In this document: positions 52,851 through 61,431 of the stretch, piece after piece
How positions within the stretch are numbered: position 1 is the stretch's first letter
Layout of the letters: each line of letters opens with the position of its first letter
DNA from: Nitrospinaceae bacterium
GTDB taxonomy: Bacteria; Nitrospinota; Nitrospinia; Nitrospinales; Nitrospinaceae
Direction of reading: 5' to 3'
Length of the DNA: 64,000 nt
Assembly (NCBI GenBank): GCA_029261395.1
Contig: JAJDBJ010000067.1
Coordinates: 62,001 to 126,000 of the forward strand
The notes under the pieces: model-generated
The model's database searches: none
What the model saw: only the letters and a program-made list of their open reading frames with translations
What the model was told of the DNA's origin: nothing
Program-made: the position numbers and the translations under genes

Positions 52851-53720
52851 ATGCGGTTTTTTAATTGTTTATGCGTAGGTTTACTGGTGTGGATAAGTAG
52901 TGCCGGTCCGGTGTTCGCACAGGAAGCGCGGCTGATGGAGGCCCTTCCGAATATTTATTGCATGGTGGACTCGACAGGTGATGGCGCCAACTCGACCTTT
53001 ATTACCACGAAGGAAGGGGTCATCGTTATCGACACCCGCGGCAGTGAAAAAGAGGCCGCGCAAGTACTGAAAGCCATCCGCGAAGCGACCCAACAACCCG
53101 TGGTCTACGTCGTCAACAGCCATTTTCACAAAGAGAACATTAGTGGCAACGGCGTGTTCAAGTCCGCCCGTACGATCATCGCGCAACAGCAGACGCTGGC
53201 GAAGATTGTTACCGAAGCCGAACGCGAAAACCGCAAAGTCACCCCGCCCAACCTTTCATTTAAAAAGCAATTGGAGTTGAAACTGGGCAAGTATCACCTC
53301 AAACTGGTTCACCCCGGACCGGCGCACACCGATGGCGACCTGTATATCTACATTCCCAAATGGCGCATCATGATTACTGGCGGAATGGTGTTCAACCACA
53401 TCATTCCATTTCTGGGCGACAGCGCGATTGATTCGTGGATTAAAGCCCTCGTGGAAATGGAAGATCTGGATGCCGAAGTGATCGTTCCCGGCCATGGACC
53501 CGTCGGCGGCAAACCGCTCGTCACCCAGATGAAGCATTACCTCATGGAACTGAAACGGTTCGTCAACGACGCACTGGACGACCGTAAAAACCTGCCCGAA
53601 ACGATTGAAATCGTTAAAGTAAAATTAAAAACCAAATACTCCGACTGGGAACACTTCGAACGCGTCGAAGAAAATATCGTCCGCGCCTACGTCGAATACA
53701 GCGCTAAAAGAGTCAGATAG
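52851..53720 (+). CDS. Exported MBL-fold protein with altered metal site
   Basis: The 289 aa protein has a signal peptide (LLVWISSAGPVFAQE) and a metallo-beta-lactamase fold. The canonical H-x-H-x-D-H motif is altered: SHFHKEN, with His91, His93, Glu95 and Asn96. The later His-containing motifs remain (HPGPAHTDGD, PGHGPVGG). One metal site may remain, but the second site is probably impaired. The ATG at 52851 follows AAGGA. A strong terminator follows. Confidence 0.85.
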   Translation: MRFFNCLCVGLLVWISSAGPVFAQEARLMEALPNIYCMVDSTGDGANSTFITTKEGVIVIDTRGSEKEAAQVLKAIREATQQPVVYVVNSHFHKENISGNGVFKSARTIIAQQQTLAKIVTEAERENRKVTPPNLSFKKQLELKLGKYHLKLVHPGPAHTDGDLYIYIPKWRIMITGGMVFNHIIPFLGDSAIDSWIKALVEMEDLDAEVIVPGHGPVGGKPLVTQMKHYLMELKRFVNDALDDRKNLPETIEIVKVKLKTKYSDWEHFERVEENIVRAYVEYSAKRVR

Positions 53721-53744
53721 CCCAGCGGCAGTGATGTCCTAATA

Positions 53745-53776
53745 AAAACCCCCTTCTCAATTGAGAAGGGGGTTTT
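53745..53776. terminator. Bidirectional Rho-independent terminator
   Basis: A perfect inverted repeat (AAAACCCCCTTCTCAA and its complement, 16 bp per arm) lies between the convergent MBL-fold and ilvB genes and is followed by a T-rich tract on the plus strand. Confidence 0.93.
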
Positions 53777-53807
53777 GTGTTTTTGAAAAGGGTAGACCGC
53801 CTGCGGT

Positions 53808-55601
53808 CTACGGTTCGATACCTTTTTCTTTCCAGTACTCGCGCAGGTTGTGCGTCTGGTTGAGTATGGTATCGAGATAGGTATGGCCGCCGGGGATCAT
53901 CGGGATGACGTGCCCATGACTCTTGTCGTTGTACGGGTACTTGACGTCGAGCACGTACGGTCCCTTGTGCTTGAGCATACGCTTCAGCGCCGGCACCACT
54001 TCTTCCGGTTTGCTGATGGTTTCCCCTTTGATGCCGAAAGCGTCTGCGATTTCCGCAAAGTTTGCGTCACCTATGAATGTATGGCCGCGCAGGGATTTAT
54101 AGAACCGGTCCTCCCACTGCGCCACCATGCCCAGGTGCGCGTTATTCAGCACGATGTTCTTGACGGGAATATTTTCGATCTTCAGCGTCTGCAGTTCCTG
54201 GATGTTCATCAGGAACGATCCATCGCCTTCGAAGTTGATGACTTGCCGGTCCGGGCACGCCACCTGTGCGCCCATGGCGGCGGGCAGTCCGAAACCCATG
54301 GATCCCAACCCGGACGAACACAACCACGAGCGCGGCGAATGGAACCGCCAGAACTGCGCAACCCACATTTGATGCTGGCCGACGCCGACGGAAACGATGC
54401 AATCCTTGTCCGCCAGTTTCTGTGTTTCGACGATCACGCTCTGAGGCACGATAACTTTTTCGTCCAACTGGTAGTCCAGTGGGAATTCTTTTTTCCAACC
54501 CTGAATCTGTTTGACCCACGGTCCGATATCTTTCTTCGGTTCGACCGCGTCGTTCAGCATCTTGAGCGCCTGTTTGAGGTCGCCCTGAACCGGCACGTCC
54601 ACCGAAATATTTTTATTGATCTCGGAGGGGTCGATATCGACGTGGATGAATTTGGCATTTTTGCAGAACTCGGCCAGCTTGCCGGTCACGCGGTCGTCGA
54701 ACCGGACGCCGAGCGCGATAACCAGGTCGGCGTGATTCATAGCGATATTGGCGTACACCGCGCCGTGCATTCCCAGCATGTGCAGAGACAGCGGATCGTC
54801 CATCGGGTATGTACCGAGGCCCATGACCGTGTTGGTGATGGGGATGCCGGTCTTCTTGACCAGTTTGCGCAATTCCTCGGACGCCTCGGAAGCAATGATG
54901 CCGCCGCCGGCATAAATGATAGGGCGCTTGGCTTCCTTGATAAAGTGAGCGGCCTTTTTGATCTGCTGAGGCGCCGGTTTTAAATTGGGTTTGTATCCCG
55001 GAACGTCGAATGTAACGTTGAAATCAACAATCCCTTCCTGTTGCTGGATATTTTTTGGGATGTCGATCAGCACCGGTCCGGGTCGTCCCGTGCTGGCGAT
55101 ATGAAACGCCTCGTGGATGATCCGCGGAATATCTTTGATGTCCGTAATCAGATAGCTGTGCTTGACCAGCGGGAACGTAGCACCAACGACATCCGCTTCC
55201 TGAAACGCATCACTTCCCATCACTGAGGTCGGAACCTGTCCGGTAATGGCAATCAGTGGGATGGAGTCCAGCTTGGCGTCCATGATACCGGTGAGCAGGT
55301 TGATGGCCCCCGGTCCGGAAGTTGCCATACAGACCCCGGGCTTACCCGTGACGCGGGCATACCCCGCCGCCGCAAAAGAGCCTCCCTGTTCGTGCCGGGG
55401 CAGAACCATGCGGATTTTTTTGCTCAGGGTGAGCGCTTGGTGGATTTCCATCGAGGTTCCGCCGGGATAGCCGAAAAGCACCTCACAGCCTTCATTTTCA
55501 AGCGCTTTAACGATGATGTCCCGGCCCTTCATGGGTTTCTGGGACTTTTTGGCTTTATCAATGCTGATAATCTTTTTCACGGACGTCTGTTTGGGTGGCA
55601 T
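53808..55601 (-). CDS. ilvB: Acetolactate synthase large subunit
   Basis: The 597 aa ThDP enzyme condenses pyruvate in branched-chain amino-acid synthesis. It has the ThDP domain motif GDGSFLMN and later NN in VLNNAHLGM, plus the acetolactate-synthase motifs FGYPGGTSMEIHQAL and GVRFDDRVTGKL. The N-terminal ~27 residues are a Lys-rich extension before the enzyme proper. No small regulatory subunit (ilvN) or ilvC is adjacent. Confidence 0.96.
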   Translation of the reverse strand: MPPKQTSVKKIISIDKAKKSQKPMKGRDIIVKALENEGCEVLFGYPGGTSMEIHQALTLSKKIRMVLPRHEQGGSFAAAGYARVTGKPGVCMATSGPGAINLLTGIMDAKLDSIPLIAITGQVPTSVMGSDAFQEADVVGATFPLVKHSYLITDIKDIPRIIHEAFHIASTGRPGPVLIDIPKNIQQQEGIVDFNVTFDVPGYKPNLKPAPQQIKKAAHFIKEAKRPIIYAGGGIIASEASEELRKLVKKTGIPITNTVMGLGTYPMDDPLSLHMLGMHGAVYANIAMNHADLVIALGVRFDDRVTGKLAEFCKNAKFIHVDIDPSEINKNISVDVPVQGDLKQALKMLNDAVEPKKDIGPWVKQIQGWKKEFPLDYQLDEKVIVPQSVIVETQKLADKDCIVSVGVGQHQMWVAQFWRFHSPRSWLCSSGLGSMGFGLPAAMGAQVACPDRQVINFEGDGSFLMNIQELQTLKIENIPVKNIVLNNAHLGMVAQWEDRFYKSLRGHTFIGDANFAEIADAFGIKGETISKPEEVVPALKRMLKHKGPYVLDVKYPYNDKSHGHVIPMIPGGHTYLDTILNQTHNLREYWKEKGIEP

Positions 55602-55765
55602 GGCGGATAAACTTCTAATTTTTAAGGTTAAAGTCCAACATATCTGAAAATAAAAATGATGTCAAATCCTAACCCCCGGAGGGAGAGGCGACCTAACATA
55701 TAAACACAGGAAGGGCTGGAAATGCAAATTTAGAGGGATTTTAAAGGGTGGGGGAGGAGAGAACG

Positions 55766-55795
55766 TTAAGGACGGCCCCGAAGAGCCGTCCTTAA
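55766..55795 (-). terminator. Hairpin terminator after the 55805 lipoprotein gene
   Basis: An 11 bp stem (TTAAGGACGGC and its complement) lies 10 bp past the stop on the minus strand; the T tract is weak. Confidence 0.55.
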
Positions 55796-55804
55796 AGGTC
55801 ACAG

Positions 55805-56482
55805 CTACTGCTGTTCAATCTTGATGGATTTCAGGATTTGACTGAAAGACTCCTCGGAAACATCCGGACCTTCCTGCGGGCCGTACATGGAGACGATGAA
55901 CATGTTACTGCCGCGCGGCACCATCCACATGCGGGCCAGGGTCGGAAATTTCTGGTCACTTGCGGCAATGGTGTATTTGATCTTGGTATAAGCTCCGTTA
56001 ATGCCATCGACATTGGCATCCTGGACTTCATCCACATAGGTCAGGTCCGGATACGCACGTTTCAGCACTTCCGTGGACATATTCAAAATGTCCTTCGGAG
56101 GCATGCCTGCCACCGGTATATGCACCATCCTGACGTCCACACTCGGGTTGAGAGTGGGGTAGGGCTCCTGATACCGGGTGATTACCACCAGAGGTGCATT
56201 GGGGTTTTCCTTAATTGCTTTTTCCAGCTCGGCATCGTTCCATTTCGTGGACTCGCTTGCCGTTTTGACCATTTCCGGAGACAGATATTTCCAATCCATA
56301 GGCTTGGTCATGCTAAAGCCGGCACCTGGATGATGAAAAACTTCCTCCCTCCCTGTGCTGGCGCTTGCTTCTGCCGGAGTATCCATAGTCGTGGAAGCAT
56401 CCGTTTTTACCGTTCCGCTGTTGGATGAACAGGCGGCGAACATCCATACGGACAGGAGCATGAAAAAGTAAATACGCTTCAT
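55805..56482 (-). CDS. Lipoprotein of unknown function
   Basis: The 225 aa lipoprotein has a lipobox MFAAC (~14-18). The mature domain has a DcrB/PsbP-like pattern: FHHPGAGFSMTKPMDWKYLSP, VVITRYQEP, then MWMVPRGSNMFIVSMYGP near the end. The family has no firm function. The ATG at 56482 follows AAAGGA; the in-frame start further upstream lacks a site. Confidence 0.7.
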   Translation of the reverse strand: MKRIYFFMLLSVWMFAACSSNSGTVKTDASTTMDTPAEASASTGREEVFHHPGAGFSMTKPMDWKYLSPEMVKTASESTKWNDAELEKAIKENPNAPLVVITRYQEPYPTLNPSVDVRMVHIPVAGMPPKDILNMSTEVLKRAYPDLTYVDEVQDANVDGINGAYTKIKYTIAASDQKFPTLARMWMVPRGSNMFIVSMYGPQEGPDVSEESFSQILKSIKIEQQ

Positions 56483-56966
56483 AATCATTCCTTTCCCAAT
56501 GTGATCATTAAATTGTGGTGTCATTGATAATGGATTTCTGAAAATAGTTTTATAAATTCGTTGGACCCGTATTGTGTTAATGACTCAATCCTTCATTGAT
56601 GCATTGAATTCCTTCGAGAGGTAACTCCTCGAAGGTTTCTTTATTGCATTCAGGTCCACTCTCTTAGCGGAAGAAGGTCCAGGTACCCCTCCGGGAACCT
56701 CAGGCTCCAGTTTTCGTTTGTTGGGAATGATCGTCCGAGTCCTTCTGTTTGTGAATTTCTAATAACATCGCTTTGAGCCCCAACTCTCGCTTTGCAGAAC
56801 GCCGCAGGCGGTGGCTCCGCTCAGCGCGGCATGATTAAGAGGGGCTTTTTGATATTATTAGTTTACTTAGAATTTCTATGTATTGCCATTGAAATGTGCC
56901 GGGCGGCTCTTAACCTTTAAAATATGGGAGCTTAATTCCCTAAAAATACGGGGATGGAGAAGGGGG
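56483..56966. other. 484 bp non-coding stretch with an orphan hairpin
   Basis: No gene visible. At 56611-56635 an 8 bp stem hairpin is followed by TTTCTTTATT on the plus strand, terminator-like, but no plus-strand gene precedes it. A small RNA is possible; the evidence is weak. Confidence 0.4.
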
Positions 56967-57890
56967 TTATTGGTCCTGGAAGGCCCGGAGCAAAATTCCC
57001 TCGCGCAGGCTGTATTCGCTGACCGTTAAGTGAGAGCAATGGAAGACCTCCATGACTTCCAGGACCAGAGCGGTTCCGGCAATGATCAGGTCTTCGCGGC
57101 CTTGTTCCAGGGATGGGATTTGCAGGCGCTGTTCGAGCGATTTCGATTTCAGGTCATCGAACAGGCGTTCAATATTTTCGCGCGGAAGCACGAGCCCGTG
57201 GATTTTTTCGGGATCGTAGGGGAATAGATTGCGGTCCATCGCCGCCAGAGTGGTCACGGTACCGGCGGTGCCGATCAGTTTCTCCGGACTCGGCTCGCCC
57301 AACCGGAAATGGACCCGGTCCAGTTGCTCTCGGATATGGGATTTTAGATTTTGGTATTCCCCGGAGTCGACCGGGTGTTGGGAGATGAACTGTTCGGTGA
57401 GGCGCACGACACCGAGGGAGGTGCCGGCGGATGCTAACACCTGTTTGTCCTGAGAGAAAATAAATTCGGTGCTTCCGCCGCCGATATCAAAGATGAGTGT
57501 CTTGCCGGATGAGGGAAGTTTCCAGAACACACCGTCAACGGTGAGCCGGGCTTCTTCTTCCCATGGAATCACCTCCACGTCGAGACCGGCCCGTTCTTTC
57601 GCGAGACGGACAAACTCTTCGCGGTTCGAGGCTTCCCGCACAGCGCTGGTAGCCACCACCCGGATCGGAATATCGCCGTGCTTGCGGCATTGGTCGCGGA
57701 AGCCTTGCAGCACGTCCAACGTCAAATCCATTCGGTGCGGCAGTATTTTTTTTTCAATATTGATACCTTCGCCCAGGCGGCAAATGACCCGCTCGGAGTC
57801 CACTTCCTTAAAACCTCCGGCATCGTCCGCCTCCATAATAAGCAGCCGGACTGTGTTGGAGCCGATGTCAATGGATGCGAATTTTTTCAT
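56967..57890 (-). CDS. Ppx/GppA-family exopolyphosphatase-like phosphatase
   Basis: The 307 aa protein is an actin-fold phosphatase that hydrolyses polyphosphate or pppGpp. It shows the phosphate-1 motif SIDIGSNTVRLLI at the N-terminus and the phosphate-2 motif FDIGGGSTEF near 140, with catalytic Glu in the VRLAKERAG-like helix region. The single ~300 residue domain makes it the short Ppx2-type form. No polyphosphate kinase is adjacent. It lies 4 bp downstream of lptG. Confidence 0.94.
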   Translation of the reverse strand: MKKFASIDIGSNTVRLLIMEADDAGGFKEVDSERVICRLGEGINIEKKILPHRMDLTLDVLQGFRDQCRKHGDIPIRVVATSAVREASNREEFVRLAKERAGLDVEVIPWEEEARLTVDGVFWKLPSSGKTLIFDIGGGSTEFIFSQDKQVLASAGTSLGVVRLTEQFISQHPVDSGEYQNLKSHIREQLDRVHFRLGEPSPEKLIGTAGTVTTLAAMDRNLFPYDPEKIHGLVLPRENIERLFDDLKSKSLEQRLQIPSLEQGREDLIIAGTALVLEVMEVFHCSHLTVSEYSLREGILLRAFQDQ

Positions 57891-57894
57891 GAGG

Positions 57895-58998
57895 CTAGGT
57901 GGGTAATAGTTTTTCGCTGTCCATGGTCAACAACAGGTAAAACCCGATGCAGATAAACAGCAGACAGGGCCCCCACGCCGCCATAACAGGGGAGAACACT
58001 CCCTTGTATCCAAACGATATCCCCATTGCATAAAAGAAGGAGAAAATAAATCCAGTCACCAGACTCACCCAGACGCAGAACAACAGCCCTCCCGTGCGGC
58101 TGGAGCGGATGGATAGAGGAATGCCGATCAGTGCCAAAACCACACTGATAAAGGGGTAGGAAAGTTTCTGGTGGAGATCGACCCAGGTACGTGTCGAATC
58201 CAGGCCCTCTTTTTCCTGTTTCTGAATTGTTGCGTACATATATCGGGCGCTCATTTCTTCAGGACGTTTTTGGAGCTTTTTAAAGTCGGCTGGCTTTTCG
58301 AGCGTCGGAAAAATCTCTCTCTCGAAGTATCGGGTAGACTCCACTCCGTCAGCACTCAAGAAACGGATATATCCGTTGAAGAACTCCCATTGTTGTCCGT
58401 TCCATAATGCACTTTTCGCGTCGATGCGGTGGCGGATATCGGGCCGGACTGGGTCGAAGGTGTACAAGCTGACTCCCTTCATAAAGGATTTCATCGGATC
58501 GTAATAATTGATGTTCCAAATGGAGCCGTTGCCGGATCGAATCCATAAGTGGTCGCGCATCTGTTTGGATTGGTCGACAGCGCCCCGCACCTTGATATTG
58601 AACAGGTAGTTCATTTTCTGGCTGGTAACGGGGGTGACGAATTCATTGCAAACCATCAGGCCCAGCGCCAAAAACGCCGAGAAGCCAATGATGGGAAGGG
58701 TGAGGCCGGTAACACTGATGCCGCAGGCTTTCATGGCGGTGAACTCATTATTCCGGGACAGGGTGGCGAGTGTGATCACAGTGGCCACCAGTACTGACTG
58801 CGGAGCCATGTAGGACAGGATGAACGGAATTTTAAAAAAATAGTAGACCAGGAAGTCGCCCACATCTGCATTCTTGTTAACGAATTCATCCAGTCGTTCA
58901 AAGCCGTCAATCACAATGAACATTCCCACCAGACCGCCTACCGTGAGAGCGTAGGTTTTTATAAATTGTCCGAGAATGTAACGCTTCAAAATAGTCAT
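57895..58998 (-). CDS. lptG: LptG-type lipopolysaccharide export permease
   Basis: The 367 aa protein belongs to the YjgP/YjgQ family and has six helices around a periplasmic domain: YILGQFIKTYALTVGG at the N-terminus, ELTAMKACGIS-type cytoplasmic coupling segment (here NNEFTAMKACGIS), and C-terminal helices. LptG with LptF and LptB extracts LPS from the inner membrane. The partner lptF is not in the window. Its presence supports a two-membrane cell. Confidence 0.93.
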   Translation of the reverse strand: MTILKRYILGQFIKTYALTVGGLVGMFIVIDGFERLDEFVNKNADVGDFLVYYFFKIPFILSYMAPQSVLVATVITLATLSRNNEFTAMKACGISVTGLTLPIIGFSAFLALGLMVCNEFVTPVTSQKMNYLFNIKVRGAVDQSKQMRDHLWIRSGNGSIWNINYYDPMKSFMKGVSLYTFDPVRPDIRHRIDAKSALWNGQQWEFFNGYIRFLSADGVESTRYFEREIFPTLEKPADFKKLQKRPEEMSARYMYATIQKQEKEGLDSTRTWVDLHQKLSYPFISVVLALIGIPLSIRSSRTGGLLFCVWVSLVTGFIFSFFYAMGISFGYKGVFSPVMAAWGPCLLFICIGFYLLLTMDSEKLLPT

Positions 58999-59027
58999 GA
59001 AATGACGGGGCTTTCCATATGGGGTTT

Positions 59028-60098
59028 TTATAGATCAGGAATCGTTTCTGATAAAACGGTATGCAAGGGCTTCAATTCGGTGCGCCGCATGAAGGCCTGA
59101 CGGACGTATTCAAGCGTGGGTGCAATATACCGCATATAGCGTTCGTTGTTTTTGATTTTTTTCTGATAGGCAAAAGTGCCGATGGCTTTCAGGTTTCTTT
59201 GAATCGACATCAGATCAAAAACCCGAATAAACTCTTCCCGGTCGATGGGCCGGTTCTCCTGTTCTTCTTTTTTTTGAATAAACGCGTCCACCAGTTCCCA
59301 CACCAGGGCATCGGGAAGAGGGAGATAGGAATCGCGTAGCAGTGATGCCAGGTCGTATTGACTCGGTCCCATACGCGCATCCTGGAAATCGAGAAGCACC
59401 AACCCGTCGTTGTGGACCATCAGGTTACGGCTGTGGTAATCCCGATGTGTGAAGCAGGGGGGTTGTCCGGCAAGCACAGTGCACAAAGCGGTCAATTGCT
59501 TGCGGATTTCCTCCCGTGCGGTAGTCTTCAGTGTGTTCTGCTGAGTGCCCTCGATAAAATGCTCCAGCATGAAGTCCATTTCCCACATCAATTTTTCGAC
59601 ATCAAACTTGAGGTGGTAGGCCGGGCAGTCGGCAGTGATCGCCCGCGTCGCCTCCATTTGCATGTCCGCGAGCAGGTGCACGGCTCTCAGATACCCACTC
59701 TTTAAGGTTGCCGGGTCAGCAGAGTGCAGGTGTGTCTCCAACGTGATATCTCCGCAGTCCTGCAACAATAACAGTCCGCGCTCTGCATCGAAATGATACA
59801 ACTCCGGAACTGGCAGGTGGATTCCATGCAGGAATTTTAAAACGCGGATGAAATCGGTTTCGCCGGGGACGTTGGGTGCTTCCAATTGCATGAGGATCAG
59901 AGTCTGCGGTTCCGGGGCGTCCTTTGGGTATTCCACGGATAGCCGGTAGTATTGGCGGGTTGAAGCGTCGCCCTGTAACGGGGAGAACCCGACTTGGGCC
60001 ACGGGTCGCCCCAGCGCTTTACGGACGATGTCCGACAAGTACGGCTCATCGAATCGGGGAGCCGCGAATGGGTTTCCCGCCAGAGTGTTTTTAGACAT
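59028..60098 (-). CDS. Phosphotransferase, AmgK-like sugar kinase
   Basis: The 356 aa protein of the aminoglycoside phosphotransferase/choline kinase fold has the catalytic loop HRDYHSRNLM and the metal site LLDFQDARMGP. This form matches AmgK-type kinases that phosphorylate N-acetylmuramate/N-acetylglucosamine at C1 in peptidoglycan recycling, which are usually ~340 residues. Its usual partner MurU is not adjacent. It is 29 bp upstream of lptG on the same strand. Confidence 0.85.
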   Translation of the reverse strand: MSKNTLAGNPFAAPRFDEPYLSDIVRKALGRPVAQVGFSPLQGDASTRQYYRLSVEYPKDAPEPQTLILMQLEAPNVPGETDFIRVLKFLHGIHLPVPELYHFDAERGLLLLQDCGDITLETHLHSADPATLKSGYLRAVHLLADMQMEATRAITADCPAYHLKFDVEKLMWEMDFMLEHFIEGTQQNTLKTTAREEIRKQLTALCTVLAGQPPCFTHRDYHSRNLMVHNDGLVLLDFQDARMGPSQYDLASLLRDSYLPLPDALVWELVDAFIQKKEEQENRPIDREEFIRVFDLMSIQRNLKAIGTFAYQKKIKNNERYMRYIAPTLEYVRQAFMRRTELKPLHTVLSETIPDL

Positions 60099-60190
60099 GA
60101 AATCCTGAGAATTTATAGTTTGGGAAAGATGAAATCAAATTTTCGAAACAGGTGGATGAACTATTTATAAGTTATAGTATACTACCGCCT

Positions 60191-60242
60191 CGCCCCCGGG
60201 AGCAAACCCCCACTGCGCGTCTCTCGGGGTGGTTTTTTCGTT
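60191..60242 (+). terminator. Terminator-like hairpin (possible small RNA or leader element)
   Basis: A 9 bp stem (CCCCGGGAG with CTCTCGGGG, one G-U pair), an ~18 nt loop and a tail with six T residues. A TATAGT -10-like box lies just upstream (~60173-60178). No plus-strand gene precedes it. It may end a ~55 nt RNA, or attenuate the ferredoxin gene downstream. Low certainty. Confidence 0.45.
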
Positions 60243-60354
60243 TCCAAGGAGTCATTTTTTGAATTCCAAGTCTGGTTTTCGATAAAAAACAAATCGTTTA
60301 GGGGTTTTGAACGTCTAAATTCAGAACTGTATCCGTATAATTTGAAGGAGGAGT

Positions 60355-60681
60355 ATGCCAAAACCAACACATCATATTATTGTGTGCACCAATCAACGGC
60401 CGGCAGGGCACCCACGGGGTTCCTGTGGGGAAAATCAGGCCAATGAGGTTTTTGAAAAACTGAGCATGGGCATCGAGCAAAAGATGCTGTTTGGGAAAGC
60501 ATTGATCACCACTGCCGGGTGTATGGGGCCCTGTTCAATGGGTCCCGTTGTGGTCGTTTACCCGGAAGGCGTCTGGTACACAAAAGTGAAGCCGGAGGAC
60601 GTGGAGGAAATTTTGGAGTCTCATATCGTCGGTGGAAAGAAAGTCGAACGATTGGAACTCCCGGAAGAAATGTGGGGCTAG
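60355..60681 (+). CDS. Thioredoxin-like 2Fe-2S ferredoxin
   Basis: The 108 aa protein carries the four cluster Cys of thioredoxin-fold ferredoxins at positions 11 (IIVCTNQR), 24 (GSCGEN), 56 (AGCMG) and 60 (MGPCSMGP). It is a soluble electron carrier, of the same family as NuoE-like and Shethna-type ferredoxins. The ATG at 60355 follows AAGGAGG, a very strong site. It is convergent with engB. Confidence 0.93.
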   Translation: MPKPTHHIIVCTNQRPAGHPRGSCGENQANEVFEKLSMGIEQKMLFGKALITTAGCMGPCSMGPVVVVYPEGVWYTKVKPEDVEEILESHIVGGKKVERLELPEEMWG

Positions 60682-60840
60682 CTCCTACCCGGAGGGGGAA
60701 CTGGCTGACAGTTGCGTCCAAAAGAATGTCCTTGGGCGCAATTTAGAATTTGGGTCCAGCGTCACGCTGGGCGGCGGTGCGCCAATGGGGTCATCTTGTC
60801 CGGATTGGATGAAGCTGGCCCCATTTTTTTGGATGAGGCA

Positions 60841-61431
60841 TCAACGCTCTTCGATCCGTTTTTGCAGGAGTTTCCAGAGTTCCTTGCGGCCTCTTTGGTT
60901 CTTGCTGGAATAGGCCACCATTTCCTGCTCTCCGTCTTTCAGAAACGCCTGCCGAATCTGTTTGAGTTGCTTGCTTTGTTCCACCTGGGACAGCTTGTCG
61001 GCTTTCGTCGCTACCAGAATATAATCAATTTCATATTGCTCCAGCCATTCCTGCATGTGCAGGTCGAGATCGGTCGGTTTTCTGCGGATATCGACGATGA
61101 AGATCACCGTTCTCAAATTTTGCCGGTGCATTAAATATTGTTCGACCAGGCTCTGCCATTTTTTTTGAACGGCTTTGGGGACTTTGGCAAATCCATAGCC
61201 GGGAAGATCGGCGCACACGAATAGGTGATTGATGTCGAAAAAGTTGATCATCTGGGTTTTGCCGGGAGTCGCACTAGTCTTGACCAGTTTTTTCCGGTTG
61301 AGCATGGAATTGATGAGAGACGACTTGCCGACGTTGGAGCGTCCGACAAACGCAATCTCCGGTAAATCCCCGTGAGGATACTGCTCTTTTGACACCGCGC
61401 TGATCATAAAATCAGCAGAAATAACTTTCAT
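60841..61431 (-). CDS. engB: Ribosome biogenesis GTPase EngB/YsxC
   Basis: The 196 aa protein assists late large-subunit maturation. Complete G motifs: G1 GRSNVGKSS (~29-37), G2 TPGKTQ, G3 DLPGYG, G4 TKADKL. The length is standard. The GTG/ATG start at 61431 overlaps the stop of the DUF1015 gene by 4 bp, coupling the two. Confidence 0.96.
   Translation of the reverse strand: MKVISADFMISAVSKEQYPHGDLPEIAFVGRSNVGKSSLINSMLNRKKLVKTSATPGKTQMINFFDINHLFVCADLPGYGFAKVPKAVQKKWQSLVEQYLMHRQNLRTVIFIVDIRRKPTDLDLHMQEWLEQYEIDYILVATKADKLSQVEQSKQLKQIRQAFLKDGEQEMVAYSSKNQRGRKELWKLLQKRIEER

Noticed and set aside
53850-54983. Plus-strand frame of 377 codons opposite ilvB
   Set aside because: Shadow of ilvB on the other strand; very His/Arg/Val-rich and not like a protein family.
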